Shown piece after piece: positions 11,235 through 19,373 of a stretch of 64,000 nt of DNA. The notes under the pieces were generated by a model. The model did no database searches. It was not told where the DNA came from and was given only the letters and a program-made list of their open reading frames with translations. Source of the stretch: Fimbriimonadales bacterium. GTDB lineage: Bacteria > Armatimonadota > Fimbriimonadia > Fimbriimonadales > GBS-DC. The stretch spans positions 186,001-250,000 of the forward strand of contig AP024673.1 in NCBI GenBank assembly GCA_025998675.1, written 5' to 3'. Numbering within the stretch: the stretch's first letter is position 1; every line of letters begins with the position of its first letter. The position numbers and the translations under genes are program-made.

Positions 11235-12698
11235 ATGGCAGTACCATCGGAACGGAGGCGACGCCGCGCGCTGGGCGAACACCTCACCCCCCAGCAACTG
11301 CTGCACACTTATATCCTGCCTGAAATCACGCCCCTGCTGACCCAGTACCGATGGGTAGACCTGTTTGCAGGCAGAGGCGACCTGATTTTGCCGATACTGG
11401 AACAGATACCTCCCGCTGAGCGCGCCGAGTTTTTCGCGGAACACATCCGCCTCTACGACATTCAACCGCAGATGGTTGCCCAGTGCATTCAGCGCGCCGT
11501 TGCGCTGGGCGTGCCAGAGCCGCTGGCGCGTGAAAACATCCGCCAGCAGGACACCCTCGCACACTACCCTGAAGAGATACTCCGCTCCGCGCTGCCTGTG
11601 TACCATGTCACCAACCCGCCCTATCTTTATCTGGGCTATATCCCCAAGCAGCCAGAGACGCGCCCATACCTGCAATACTTCACAGGGGACAACGAGGGGT
11701 ATCAGGATCTGTATCAAATCGCCCTCATTAACGACATGCGCCATAGGATTCCTCGAATGGCGTACATCATTCCGTCCAACTTCCTGTTTGGATTCGCCAT
11801 CTCCAACAAAATCCGCGACGACCTGCTGACCTATTACACCATCCGCGGGGCATACCTGTTTGAGGAAGCGTTGTTCGAGCATACAGGCGTGCATGTGATG
11901 ATTGGTTTTTTCGAGCGCAAGCCGTGCGCGCAGCGCGAGGTGCAGGCGTTCGAGGCGACGAAGATTAATCACACGGTTCAGCGACGCCTGTACCGCCTTT
12001 CCCCGAAGCAGCACTATCGCGCGGGGGGCGAGTTTGAAGAGTTCACGGCACGCTATCGCGCCGCGCGCCCGCTTCAAGTGAGCTACTATCTGCATCATAC
12101 GACGGTCGAGCAACATCGGGGGGAGCATTTGCTACGGCTGATAGACGCGAACGACTTCTCTGGCAAAGGCTACCGTGTTCTCGAAACGCGGGTAGACGCC
12201 GCGCTGTACGAGCAGGTAAGGGCAAACCCACTGTTTGTGCGCACGCTGGACACGGGGAGCGCGGACGGACGCGCGGGTCTCTACAGTATCCCGGAACAGT
12301 TCGGCGTGGACGGAATCGTAGTGACGAAGGCGACCTATCGAACGCACCCCATCCAGCTGTTTATCGAGCCGCGCCTGCCGCTGGATGACCTGCTGTGGCT
12401 CAAAGACTACTTCAACCTGCTGTTGGAGTACCTGCGCGCCCAGACCGACAGCGAGTTCATGACCACCTACAAGTATTCCGAGAGCGCGTATACACGTAAA
12501 TATCTCGGCTTATCGCAGGCGAAAGCACTGATAGAGACCTTCCCATACTTGGAACTGACCCCTGAAGAGCAAAAAACACTTCGCCAGCTGGTTCGTGTAG
12601 GAGACGCGGAGGGGGTGGTGGGGTTTCTCAATCTTTGTACCCCATGCATTACACTCAGGAACTTCATGGTTTTCAAATATACCTTGATAACAAAGTGA
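11235..12698 (+). CDS. N6-adenine DNA methyltransferase
   Basis: 487 residues. SAM-binding motif I is VDLFAGRGDL (residue ~41 on) and the catalytic motif IV is NPPY (residues 127-130), giving the motif order of gamma-type adenine methyltransferases such as those of type II and IIG systems. The C-terminal half lacks a recognisable nuclease motif and probably holds the target-recognition region. It is followed 35 nt downstream by a DUF262/HNH nuclease on the same strand, so the pair looks like a modification-restriction unit. The start lies 7 nt behind a TATACT box. Recognition sequence cannot be read from the protein. Confidence 0.85.
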   Translation: MAVPSERRRRRALGEHLTPQQLLHTYILPEITPLLTQYRWVDLFAGRGDLILPILEQIPPAERAEFFAEHIRLYDIQPQMVAQCIQRAVALGVPEPLARENIRQQDTLAHYPEEILRSALPVYHVTNPPYLYLGYIPKQPETRPYLQYFTGDNEGYQDLYQIALINDMRHRIPRMAYIIPSNFLFGFAISNKIRDDLLTYYTIRGAYLFEEALFEHTGVHVMIGFFERKPCAQREVQAFEATKINHTVQRRLYRLSPKQHYRAGGEFEEFTARYRAARPLQVSYYLHHTTVEQHRGEHLLRLIDANDFSGKGYRVLETRVDAALYEQVRANPLFVRTLDTGSADGRAGLYSIPEQFGVDGIVVTKATYRTHPIQLFIEPRLPLDDLLWLKDYFNLLLEYLRAQTDSEFMTTYKYSESAYTRKYLGLSQAKALIETFPYLELTPEEQKTLRQLVRVGDAEGVVGFLNLCTPCITLRNFMVFKYTLITK

Positions 12699-12733
12699 AC
12701 GGGTATACTGATGGTGTAATCAGGGGATGAACG

Positions 12734-14524
12734 ATGGTAGGGAAAACTTACACTCGATATGTGAAGAAGACTGTCCGAGAGGTTGTGGACGATGCCGCGA
12801 ATCACACTTTGAGCATACCAGAGTTTCAGCGCGACTTTGTTTGGGGACCCCGCGATGTTATGAGGTTAGCAGAGTCTCTATACAGAAACTATCCGATAGG
12901 GCAGCCTTTGCTCTGGGAGACTTCTATTTACAACAATCCACGTTCGAGAGGTAGTAAAAGCGCGGGAGAAGGTCAGGTGCCTTCATCTGGAGCAAGAAAG
13001 TCTTTGTGGATTGTCGATGGGCAGCAACGTATTACAGCACTCTGTCTTTTGCTTGGCGTTCGTCCGTCTTGGTGGGACGATAAGAAAACTTGGAAGGAAT
13101 TAGATAGGAAGTGCGAAATTCTTTTCAGAATTATACAAAATGAAAATTCAGTTCAATTTGAATTTGCTTTACCGACTGATGTATTGCGAAGGGGTAAAAA
13201 TTGGCATAGCTTACGGGGTTTTTTGAGTGGGGAGATAAAAGCAGAAGATATACTGAGCAGAGCAAAAAGTTGTTCAGAAAGAGATACTGTGAAGCGGGAG
13301 CTCGAGAATTTGCTCGATATCAAAAATCGCATTATCCCATTTGCAATAACTAAACATAATCTTGACGATGTTGCAGAAGTGTTCACTCGACTGAACCAGG
13401 CAGGCAAACGAGTCAAGGAAGCCGATGTTGTTCTGGCGCTTGTTGCAGTTCACAATCCGAGCTGGATACGCGACGAGTATCTGCCGTTTCGCGAGCAGCT
13501 TGAGCAGGAAGGGTGGTCTCTGGATGCAGGAGTCATAATCCGTACCTTGACTTGTATTGGGGAAGGTAAAGCCAATTTGTCGCATGTTAGGAAAGATTTC
13601 TGGACAAAATCATCGATGCAGAAATATTGGGAAGAAACGAAAAACATCATACGAGAAGTCATTGAAAACCTGCGTAGTTTCGGGGTATATTCAGACAGGA
13701 TTCTACCTTCAACTAACAGCTTGATACCTCTGTTTACTCTTCACCAGAAATGGAGAAACAAACGCGGATACAATTTCTGTAAGGTTCTTCACTGGTTTCT
13801 GTTGGTCAATCGCGTTGGGCGCTACAGCGGATCAGCCATTACAAAAATCAATGAAGATGTAAGAATAATCCGAGACTCTCAGAACTTCAAGAAGGTTTTG
13901 GAAAGATTGAAGAGCCAAATACACTGGAGGCCACTGTCATCAGAGGAATTCTTGGAGAGCTACAACACAAGCAGAAGCATGTTTCACAGGTTGATGCTCT
14001 GGCTCATATTGCAGCACAAGAATGCTGGAGATTGGTTATCCAAAGAAAATATAGCCGAAATTGCCAGCCTAGAAATAAGCACATTAGATTTTCACCATAT
14101 TTGCCCGCGCGATGTGCTCCTAAGAGCGAAGATAGATAGAGATCAATCGGATGCTCTTGCAAATATCACAGTTATTCTAAGCGAAACCAATAAGCAACTT
14201 TCTAACAAACTCCCAAAGGAGTATATAAGGAAGCATTCAATCAATTCTCAACAACTTAAGAAACACTGCATCCCTGATTCAGTCAAAAAGGTAGGTAACA
14301 ATAATGTTTTAATAGAGTATGAAGATTTTTTGAAAGAACGCGCAGAATTATTAGCCAAAAATGCCAACAAGCTCTTGGACGATTTGATGAGGCGAAAGAA
14401 GTGCTTACTGGCAAATAGAGCAAGCGCCCAAAAGTCATCACGCGGGAACCGCACTCGTGTCAACGCGCATCGACAGAAGGACGCGGCGACCGCATCTCGG
14501 AAGAGGAAATCAACCTCGACTTAG
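12734..14524 (+). CDS. DUF262/HNH (GmrSD/SspE-like) restriction nuclease
   Basis: 596 residues. The N-terminal DUF262 domain has the conserved FQRDFVWGP and the ParB/Srx-like nucleotide-binding motif DGQQR (residues 95-99) followed by ITAL. A C-terminal HNH/DUF1524-type site is seen at LDFHHICPRD (His454-His455). The same two-domain order occurs in GmrSD type IV enzymes, BrxU and the phosphorothioate-sensing SspE. The body of the gene (about 12770-14400) is visibly AT-rich compared with everything around it, a sign of recent transfer; the last ~30 codons return to high G+C and encode a basic tail. It lies directly after an adenine methyltransferase and directly before tRNA-Lys. Confidence 0.85.
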   Translation: MVGKTYTRYVKKTVREVVDDAANHTLSIPEFQRDFVWGPRDVMRLAESLYRNYPIGQPLLWETSIYNNPRSRGSKSAGEGQVPSSGARKSLWIVDGQQRITALCLLLGVRPSWWDDKKTWKELDRKCEILFRIIQNENSVQFEFALPTDVLRRGKNWHSLRGFLSGEIKAEDILSRAKSCSERDTVKRELENLLDIKNRIIPFAITKHNLDDVAEVFTRLNQAGKRVKEADVVLALVAVHNPSWIRDEYLPFREQLEQEGWSLDAGVIIRTLTCIGEGKANLSHVRKDFWTKSSMQKYWEETKNIIREVIENLRSFGVYSDRILPSTNSLIPLFTLHQKWRNKRGYNFCKVLHWFLLVNRVGRYSGSAITKINEDVRIIRDSQNFKKVLERLKSQIHWRPLSSEEFLESYNTSRSMFHRLMLWLILQHKNAGDWLSKENIAEIASLEISTLDFHHICPRDVLLRAKIDRDQSDALANITVILSETNKQLSNKLPKEYIRKHSINSQQLKKHCIPDSVKKVGNNNVLIEYEDFLKERAELLAKNANKLLDDLMRRKKCLLANRASAQKSSRGNRTRVNAHRQKDAATASRKRKSTST

Positions 14525-14594
14525 GCTCAGACAGAGCATCTGCTCAGTAAGGAAGTGCGAGCACTTGCAGGGTACATATCACTAAACATCCCAC

Positions 14595-14624
14595 TTGCAT
14601 TCCCACCCGCCTGTGAGGTATACT
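14595..14624 (+). promoter_or_regulatory. Promoter of the left tRNA-Lys gene
   Basis: TTGCAT (14595-14600) and TATACT (14619-14624) are 18 bp apart and end 9 bp before the tRNA. The right tRNA copy has no comparable promoter, so this is the native one. Confidence 0.65.
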
Positions 14625-14629
14625 TTGCG

Positions 14630-14769
14630 CCGTGAGCCGGTAGCTCAGCGGTAGAGCAACGGACTTTTAATCCGTGGGTCGTGGGTTCGATCCCCACCCG
14701 GCTCACCACCTTCAGATTGTATACCCTCTTCAGCTGCGCCCCCACAGGTTGTATCAGTGCGACGCTTCA
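14630..14769. repeat. Left 140-bp direct repeat (attL) containing tRNA-Lys
   Basis: Positions 14630-14769 are identical, by direct reading, to 21609-21748. The block covers 4 bp upstream of the tRNA, the whole tRNA, and 61 bp downstream, ending GACGCTTCA. Beyond it the two sides diverge, though a weak match (GGCGRATCCGTTG) continues for ~30 bp. Confidence 0.9.
14634..14708 (+). tRNA. tRNA-Lys (anticodon TTT), left copy
   Basis: Complete cloverleaf of 75 nt with encoded CCA: 7-bp acceptor GAGCCGG/CCGGCTC, D-arm GCTC/GAGC, anticodon stem ACGGA/TCCGT with loop CTTTTAA (anticodon TTT), and T-arm GTGGG-TTCGATC-CCCAC. A promoter lies just upstream, so this is probably the expressed copy. Confidence 0.97.
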
Positions 14770-15031
14770 CGATTTTCCATTTGGCGAATCCGTTGCTCTA
14801 TCAGAGCCGCAATTCGCCATTCACCTCCTGCCTGTTGTAGGGTCAGGCTCCCGATTGGGGTTCTCTGTGGGCAATCAGCAGGAGCTTTGGAGCGGTTGCA
14901 GAATCTGTGTCCCGCTTCAGCAGCTGCTACCTGCTGGAGCCACGCCAGCGAGTGCCCCTACACTGCGCTGGCGTTCTCTTTATTCAACGCGCCCGGCACG
15001 ATTCCTGCTGCTCTGGCGGTAGAATTTCCCC
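14770..15031. other. Left-end DNA of the integrative element without a confident gene
   Basis: No start-to-stop gene is supported. On the minus strand a frame of 67 codons (14754-14957) is open without a usable start and ends inside the direct repeat; its sense (…GEWRIAALIEQRIRQMENREAS) looks protein-like and may be the remnant of a gene cut by integration. The last bases (15020-15025) are the -10 box of the next gene. Confidence 0.35.
15020..15025 (+). promoter_or_regulatory. -10 box (TAGAAT) of a leaderless small gene
   Basis: TAGAAT ends 6 nt before the ATG at 15032, the spacing expected if transcription starts on the start codon. There is no Shine-Dalgarno. Confidence 0.45.
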
Positions 15032-15283
15032 ATGAGCGACGCGCCAATCGCGAGTGCCGCTATATTCGTGATACGCGAGGTTGCGGAAGCAATTGACTCG
15101 TTGCCAGAGGGGGAACGCGAGGCGGTATGGAGTTGGCTGGAAGCGGATTGCCCAGAGCCTGTACCCGAAACCGTGCGCGAAGCTATCTGCAAGGTGAAAC
15201 AGATACTCGACGCACAGTCCAATCAGCCGCCGAAGGAACCCCCGTTCGAGTGGAGCGCGAAGCCGAAGGTCGAGCTGTGGTGA
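15032..15283 (+). CDS. Small acidic protein of unknown function (element left end)
   Basis: 83 residues, the only rightward gene of the element. It contains two short amphipathic helices (AIFVIREVAEAIDSLPEGER and ETVREAICKVKQILDAQ) and ends in a Pro/Lys-rich stretch. The SLPEGEREAVWSWLEAD segment resembles small phage or toxin-antitoxin accessory proteins but supports no assignment. A TAGAAT box 6 nt before the ATG suggests leaderless expression. Its position and opposite orientation fit a regulator or host-interaction gene of the element, which is speculation. Confidence 0.5.
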   Translation: MSDAPIASAAIFVIREVAEAIDSLPEGEREAVWSWLEADCPEPVPETVREAICKVKQILDAQSNQPPKEPPFEWSAKPKVELW

Positions 15284-15311
15284 ACAGGTTCCCTGTGCAT
15301 GTTGCGCACGG

Positions 15312-15698
15312 TCAGGTACGGCTCGCCTGCGCCAGCACCTCGCAGAAGTCCAGTTCGTGGGCGGGTTCTACCTCTACAAGCTCTATCAGCGGCTCAGATT
15401 CCGCAAGTTGCTGCTGCATACTCGGCGGGCGGTATTCGGGGGCGCGGCGTTCAAGGAACCACATAGCGGCTTTCAGGTCGCCCGCTTCGATTGCGCGAAA
15501 CAGAGCGGTTTCAGCGAGCGCAATCTGCTTGGTGTACGCCAGCTCTACCGCGCCTGCGAAGTCGGGGTCTTTATGCAGCCACTCATAAAACACACGGCGC
15601 GATACGCCTGCAGCAGCGCACGCTTGCGATACCGTTGCGCCCTGTTCGAGCGATTTGACAATCGCCCGCTTCGCCTTGCGCCGTATCCGTTGCTTCAT
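15312..15698 (-). CDS. Terminase small subunit-like DNA-binding protein
   Basis: About 128 residues. The N-terminal half is a homeodomain-like helix-turn-helix (GATVSQACAAAGVSRRVFYEWL), followed by DPDFAGAVELA and a helix rich in Ala/Glu, then DLKAAMWFLERRAPEYR. This combination is characteristic of phBC6A51-type helix-turn-helix proteins and small terminase subunits that recognise the packaging site. A longer start at 15731 is possible; neither start has a clear Shine-Dalgarno. No large terminase is present, so in a satellite this protein could redirect a helper phage's packaging motor; alternatively it is a simple regulator. Confidence 0.7.
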   Translation of the reverse strand: MKQRIRRKAKRAIVKSLEQGATVSQACAAAGVSRRVFYEWLHKDPDFAGAVELAYTKQIALAETALFRAIEAGDLKAAMWFLERRAPEYRPPSMQQQLAESEPLIELVEVEPAHELDFCEVLAQASRT

Positions 15699-15783
15699 AA
15701 CCGAGATACAGGATACCCGTATTTCGCGCATATTCGCGCTCTGAGGCGCGTCTAAACGCTGGGGGGTACTTTGGGATACCCCC

Positions 15784-16104
15784 TCAGCGCAGAATCTCCA
15801 CGATTGCGCTCCAGTCCGCTGGCGTCCATAGGTACACCTCCACGCCTGCGCACTGCGCGAGCGTATCCAGCCACGCCTGCTGCTGGGGCGACGGGCGTCT
15901 ACCCTCGCGCTTCAGCTCCACAAACAGGATTCGTCCGCTTCGCGCCAGCACGAGGTCGGGGAACCCAGCGTCGCCCTGAATGGGCGTCAGCCACCTGCCG
16001 CGCCTGTCAAGGGCGGGGCGGGCGTGGTGTGCCCGCCAGCCCCGTAGCCGTGCCAGCTCCAACAGCGTGCGCTGGAAGTCCCGCTCAGTCGTCAAGCTCG
16101 GCAT
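15784..16104 (-). CDS. VRR-NUC domain nuclease
   Basis: 106 residues from the ATG at 16104, which overlaps the upstream gene by 20 bp. The core GDAGFPDLVLAR...ILFVELKREG carries the catalytic Asp and the E-x-K of the VRR-NUC branch of PD-(D/E)xK nucleases, and the trailing PSPQQQAWLDTL...VEVYLWTPADW is the usual C-terminal cap. Stand-alone VRR-NUC proteins are common in the early or replication regions of phages, where they probably act as junction or structure-specific nucleases. It is in a tight run of small genes behind the primase-helicase. Confidence 0.88.
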   Translation of the reverse strand: MPSLTTERDFQRTLLELARLRGWRAHHARPALDRRGRWLTPIQGDAGFPDLVLARSGRILFVELKREGRRPSPQQQAWLDTLAQCAGVEVYLWTPADWSAIVEILR

Positions 16105-16312
16105 GCGCCACCACCTCGCCCGCGAGGCGCACCTTCGCCAGCGCAGTCGGCAAGTCGCCGCTGAGTGCGAAGCGACGCTCACTGCGATACTGCCGTACCG
16201 TCAACACCACGCCGCGCGGGTGTTGTTCGAGTTCCACTGTGAACGCGCCTGTGAAGTAGACGGCGCGTTCCGTGCCAATCAGCACGGTCAGGGTCTTAGG
16301 TCGGTCGGTCAT
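16085..16312 (-). CDS. Small protein of unknown function
   Basis: 75 residues, predominantly beta-strand-like (TLTVLIGTERAVYFTGAFTVELE, GVVLTVRQYRSERRF) with an acidic C-terminus. It overlaps the preceding gene by ATGA and the following VRR-NUC gene by 20 bp, so it is clearly part of the element's operon. No family is recognised. Confidence 0.6.
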   Translation of the reverse strand: MTDRPKTLTVLIGTERAVYFTGAFTVELEQHPRGVVLTVRQYRSERRFALSGDLPTALAKVRLAGEVVAHAELDD

Positions 16313-16671
16313 GGCTGTACCTCCAGCCTGAGCTGCGAATCGTTCGGGTCTTCAACACTCCAGCGTGAGAGGGCGACGGCATACTGCCTGCCGTAGCCGC
16401 GTTCGAGTTCCCAGCGAAAGTGTTCGAATCGGGTAGCGGAGATTCGGTAGACGCGCCCTGTTTCTGTGTCGTGTACCTCTATCGCGTCGAAGTGTCGCCG
16501 CCAGCGGTCGTACATGGCGGCGTCCAGCGCGATTGCGGGGGGCTTGCGGAGCAGGTGAATGCTCCCACGAATCTCTTTCTGAAGCGTGCGATTCTGAATC
16601 ACGCCCCGCAGCTTGCCCTGCGCTCCACGAATCTCGATTCGCTTCGGTACACTTGTCTTCACCTGTTTCAC
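16309..16671 (-). CDS. Basic protein of unknown function
   Basis: 120 residues with a strongly basic N-terminal half (KQVKTSVPKRIEIRGAQGKLRGVI) and a VYRISATRFEHFRWELERGYG segment near the C-terminus. An AGGAGG-containing Shine-Dalgarno (reverse strand, at ~16673-16680) precedes the ATG. It lies between the SSB-like gene and a four-base overlap with the next small gene. The phrase IEVHDTETGRVYRISATRF suggests a small beta-rich fold; binding to nucleic acid is plausible from charge but not shown. Confidence 0.6.
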   Translation of the reverse strand: MKQVKTSVPKRIEIRGAQGKLRGVIQNRTLQKEIRGSIHLLRKPPAIALDAAMYDRWRRHFDAIEVHDTETGRVYRISATRFEHFRWELERGYGRQYAVALSRWSVEDPNDSQLRLEVQP

Positions 16672-16720
16672 CTCCTAACGGGGGCGGGCGTGTTGGCGGC
16701 ACGCCACGCCCCTGTTGTGC

Positions 16721-17092
16721 CTACTCGAACGGGTCAGCGTCGGAATCGTCGGCGTGCAGGTCGTCTACCGCGTTATACTCAGTCCCGTCGTCTTTCCGTT
16801 TCCGCACAACGGTTGCAATCGCGGTCTTACCCACAAGGGCGTCGAAGTTGACGCTCTCCCCTGGCTTAATCGCCCGTCCGAGCAGAGCCGCCGCCCAGCG
16901 CATAGCCTTGCTCTTCAAGCTCGGCGCGACGCTGGAGTAGGCAATCAGAGTCTTGCCGTAATCCAGCACGGCGAAAGTCCAGCGCAGCTGCTGCCCATAC
17001 TGCCCGTCGGCAAGCTCGATAGCCGTCAGCTCGACGCGATACTCGCCCGTCGGAATGGGCGCGTTCTCGGTAGCGGTTATGGTGATAGCCAT
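16721..17092 (-). CDS. Probable phage-type single-strand DNA-binding protein (SSB/DUF669-like)
   Basis: 123 residues starting MAITITATENAPIPTGEYRV. The body is beta-rich with GQYGQQLRWTFAVLDYG and a KTAIATVVRKRKDDGTEYNAV strand, and the C-terminus is a highly acidic tail ending DDSDADPFE. An acidic tail ending in a hydrophobic tip is how SSB proteins dock partner replication enzymes, and the gene sits 4 nt after the primase-helicase stop. Together these suggest an SSB or DUF669-type single-strand-binding protein of the element. Sequence similarity to canonical SSB is not obvious, so the call is inferential. Confidence 0.6.
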   Translation of the reverse strand: MAITITATENAPIPTGEYRVELTAIELADGQYGQQLRWTFAVLDYGKTLIAYSSVAPSLKSKAMRWAAALLGRAIKPGESVNFDALVGKTAIATVVRKRKDDGTEYNAVDDLHADDSDADPFE

Positions 17093-17096
17093 AGCG

Positions 17097-19373
17097 TTAG
17101 ACCTCCTGTTGTGTGAGTTGCGCGGGCGGTTGCACCGCTCCGCAATCGTGTTGTGTGTTGTGTTCTGGCGCGGCAGGTTCGCCTACCGCGTCCAAAGCGC
17201 GGTATCGCGCGAGGGGGTAATCAGGGATACGCTCTACGCGCCCCGCGCTCTGAAGCCGTTCCAACGCGCCCAGCAGCGCGTAGGCGTCGACGCCGTGCGG
17301 TTTCAGCGCGTCTACAAGCTGCCTGTGGTCAGGTTCCCCCATAGCGCAAAGCGTGCTGTAGACAAATTCGTCAAGCGCGGGCAGTCCAGTCGCGTCAGTT
17401 GCTGGGTCAGGCGCGGGGTCAGGCTCCAGCGCGAGCTGCTCCTGCGCAATAGTGCAATTGTGCAAGTCCTTAAGGGGCTGCACTATTACACTATTGCAAT
17501 AAAAGGCGTACCCGCCACCTCGCCCGCGCGAGCCTTCGCGCTCCACGAGTCCGCCGGAGTAGAGCGCGTCAAGGTGATTGTAGACTGTCCGCTTCGATAC
17601 ATGCTCCCCGTTTTCGCGCAGGTGTTCGAACACCTCGTCAACAGTCGCCCGCCCAAGCTCCTGAATCGCCTGCAGAATCTTCTCTTTTGTGGAGTGGGCG
17701 CGTGTTTCGGGTAGCACCTCGCTGGCGACGCCCCTCACGGCGTAGGCAGAGCCGTCTTCGGATAGCTCCAGCACCAGCGGTTCGGGGGAGAGCGTCCAGA
17801 GACGCCCAGCAATCGGCGTCAGCAGTCGCTGGCGATTATGTTCGCGCACGGGCGCGAGCAGTAGAATCGCGTCTACTTCAGCCGTGAACGCATGGGAGCC
17901 TGCAATATCGGTAATCTCGCCCTCTGGAGAGAGGTTCTTTTTGGTGTGGTGAACCAGCACTATCGCCGTTCGGGGCAATCGTTGGGCGAGGTCGATAAAC
18001 GGCGCGAGGGCGGTTGATACCGACGCTGAGTCGTTCTCGTCGCGGGCGGGCAGGAACCTGCGGATTGTGTCCACAATCACGAGGTCGGGTTGCGTCGCCT
18101 CGATTGCCTGCGCCCAGCGTTCAGGGTGGGCGCGAGGAATAGCGTTCAGAATCAGCTCGGCAAGTTCGGGAAACTGCCCAACGCGAAGCCGCCACACAGG
18201 TTGCGGGTCTTCCGAGAGGTACACCACCTTCAGCCCAAGCCTCAGCCACTCACGGCAAGCGTGTATCAGCAGCGTGGTCTTCCCTGCTTTGGGGTGTGCG
18301 CCCAGCAGGGTGATTGTGCCCCGCGCTATCAGCCCGTCAGTTCCCAGTAGTGGCAGGTACTCGATTGGTTCGCTGGCGTCGTTTTGGAGCAGTTCGCGAA
18401 GCGGGGCAAGCAGCTGCAGGTCGTCGCCGTCGGAATAGTGCAATAGTGCAATATTGCAATCCCTTAGGGGCGTTGCACTTTGCAATAAAACCGCCTCCCG
18501 AAACCGTTCAGCGTCGGCGTCCAGTTGCAGGTACAGCTCGTTCGCGTCCTTCACGCCCTCAGGCAGCTCCAGCACCTCGACGCGCTCCTGCAGCTCCAGC
18601 GGGCAGGTGTGCGCGAGTTTCTCCACCAGCTGGCGTCCTGCCTCGTCGGCGTCAGGGATTATACAGATTCGCGCGAAGCGTTTCAGAGGCTCCCACCATG
18701 CCTCGCGCCACACGCTCGCGCCAGGTATCCCCAGTGCTGGCAGCCCCGCGTGCCACAGCGTCAGCGCGTCCGTTTCACCTTCACACAGATAGACAGTTTC
18801 CGAATCGTCCCATAAGGGCAGATTCCACAGCCCATACATACAGGGGCGATTCCCACGCGCCCAGCTGAAGCGGTTCTCGCCCTCCAGCGCGTGGCGGTAG
18901 CGCGTTGCTACATGATTGCCGTCGGCGTCCAGATAGGGGATAGCGACTCCGCGTTCGCACTCGCGCAGTCCCCATTCGGGCAGGCGTTCCGCGTCCAGTC
19001 CCTTCGCGTGTGCGTAATCGTGTACCGTGAGGCGTTCACGCGAAGATTCTGCGGGCGCGGGCGTAGAGCCGTTGCGGGCGGCGTGCGCCCGTGGGCGCGG
19101 CGTGGGCAGCACAGGTACACCGCGTGCGGGTTCCACGCCCGCCAGCCGACAGAGTTCGCGCCACAGAGCCTCCTGCTCACAGCCTGCGAAGCACTTCACC
19201 AGCAGTGTGCCGTCAGGTTTTTCTGTGATTGACAGGCTGGGGTTGCGGTCGTCGTGGCACGGGCAGTGCGCCTGCACATGGCGCGTCCCGTTGCGCTTCG
19301 ACACACGCTTGACGCGCAAGTGGGGTATAATCGCGTCCAGTGTTGGCGGCTGGGGGCGGTTGCGGGGCGTCAT
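17097..19373 (-). CDS. Primase-helicase (zinc finger, Toprim, RepA/RecA-like ATPase, winged helix)
   Basis: 758 residues in recognisable modules: a primase-like zinc site at ~37-66 (CPCHDDRNPSL...CFAGC), a Toprim domain at ~195-290 (CEGETDA, then IPDADEAG), a RecA/RepA-like ATPase with Walker A GAHPKAGKTT (~358) and Walker B LVIVDT (~431), then VLVHHTKK, and a C-terminal winged helix (KRTVYNHLDALYSGGLVERE). This architecture primes and unwinds at phage or plasmid origins. Linkers at ~295-312 and after the winged helix are encoded by two AT-rich repeat clusters unlike the rest of the gene. The start overlaps the upstream small gene by ATGA. Confidence 0.9.
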   Translation of the reverse strand: MTPRNRPQPPTLDAIIPHLRVKRVSKRNGTRHVQAHCPCHDDRNPSLSITEKPDGTLLVKCFAGCEQEALWRELCRLAGVEPARGVPVLPTPRPRAHAARNGSTPAPAESSRERLTVHDYAHAKGLDAERLPEWGLRECERGVAIPYLDADGNHVATRYRHALEGENRFSWARGNRPCMYGLWNLPLWDDSETVYLCEGETDALTLWHAGLPALGIPGASVWREAWWEPLKRFARICIIPDADEAGRQLVEKLAHTCPLELQERVEVLELPEGVKDANELYLQLDADAERFREAVLLQSATPLRDCNIALLHYSDGDDLQLLAPLRELLQNDASEPIEYLPLLGTDGLIARGTITLLGAHPKAGKTTLLIHACREWLRLGLKVVYLSEDPQPVWRLRVGQFPELAELILNAIPRAHPERWAQAIEATQPDLVIVDTIRRFLPARDENDSASVSTALAPFIDLAQRLPRTAIVLVHHTKKNLSPEGEITDIAGSHAFTAEVDAILLLAPVREHNRQRLLTPIAGRLWTLSPEPLVLELSEDGSAYAVRGVASEVLPETRAHSTKEKILQAIQELGRATVDEVFEHLRENGEHVSKRTVYNHLDALYSGGLVEREGSRGRGGGYAFYCNSVIVQPLKDLHNCTIAQEQLALEPDPAPDPATDATGLPALDEFVYSTLCAMGEPDHRQLVDALKPHGVDAYALLGALERLQSAGRVERIPDYPLARYRALDAVGEPAAPEHNTQHDCGAVQPPAQLTQQEV
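17446..17506. repeat. AT-rich iteron/palindrome cluster A inside the primase gene
   Basis: Two 8-bp units AATAGTGC, AATTGTGC (17448-17463) lie beside TCCTTAAGGGG, then inverted copies GCACTATT (17480-17487) and CACTATTGC (17489-17497), ending AATAAAA. GCAATAGTG and CACTATTGC form a 9-bp dyad. The reading frame stays open through it. Confidence 0.75.
18434..18490. repeat. AT-rich iteron cluster B inside the primase gene
   Basis: Three tandem 8-bp units AATAGTGC, AATAGTGC, AATATTGC (18434-18457) are followed by AATCCCTTAGGGG, GTTGCACT and TTGCAATAAAA. The order of parts matches cluster A about 1 kb away. Both are AT-rich islands in a G+C-rich gene. Confidence 0.75.

Noticed and set aside
14754-14957. 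Small minus-strand gene at the left end of the integrative element
   Set aside because: 67 open codons but no ATG, GTG or TTG start with a ribosome site; kept only as a possible remnant.
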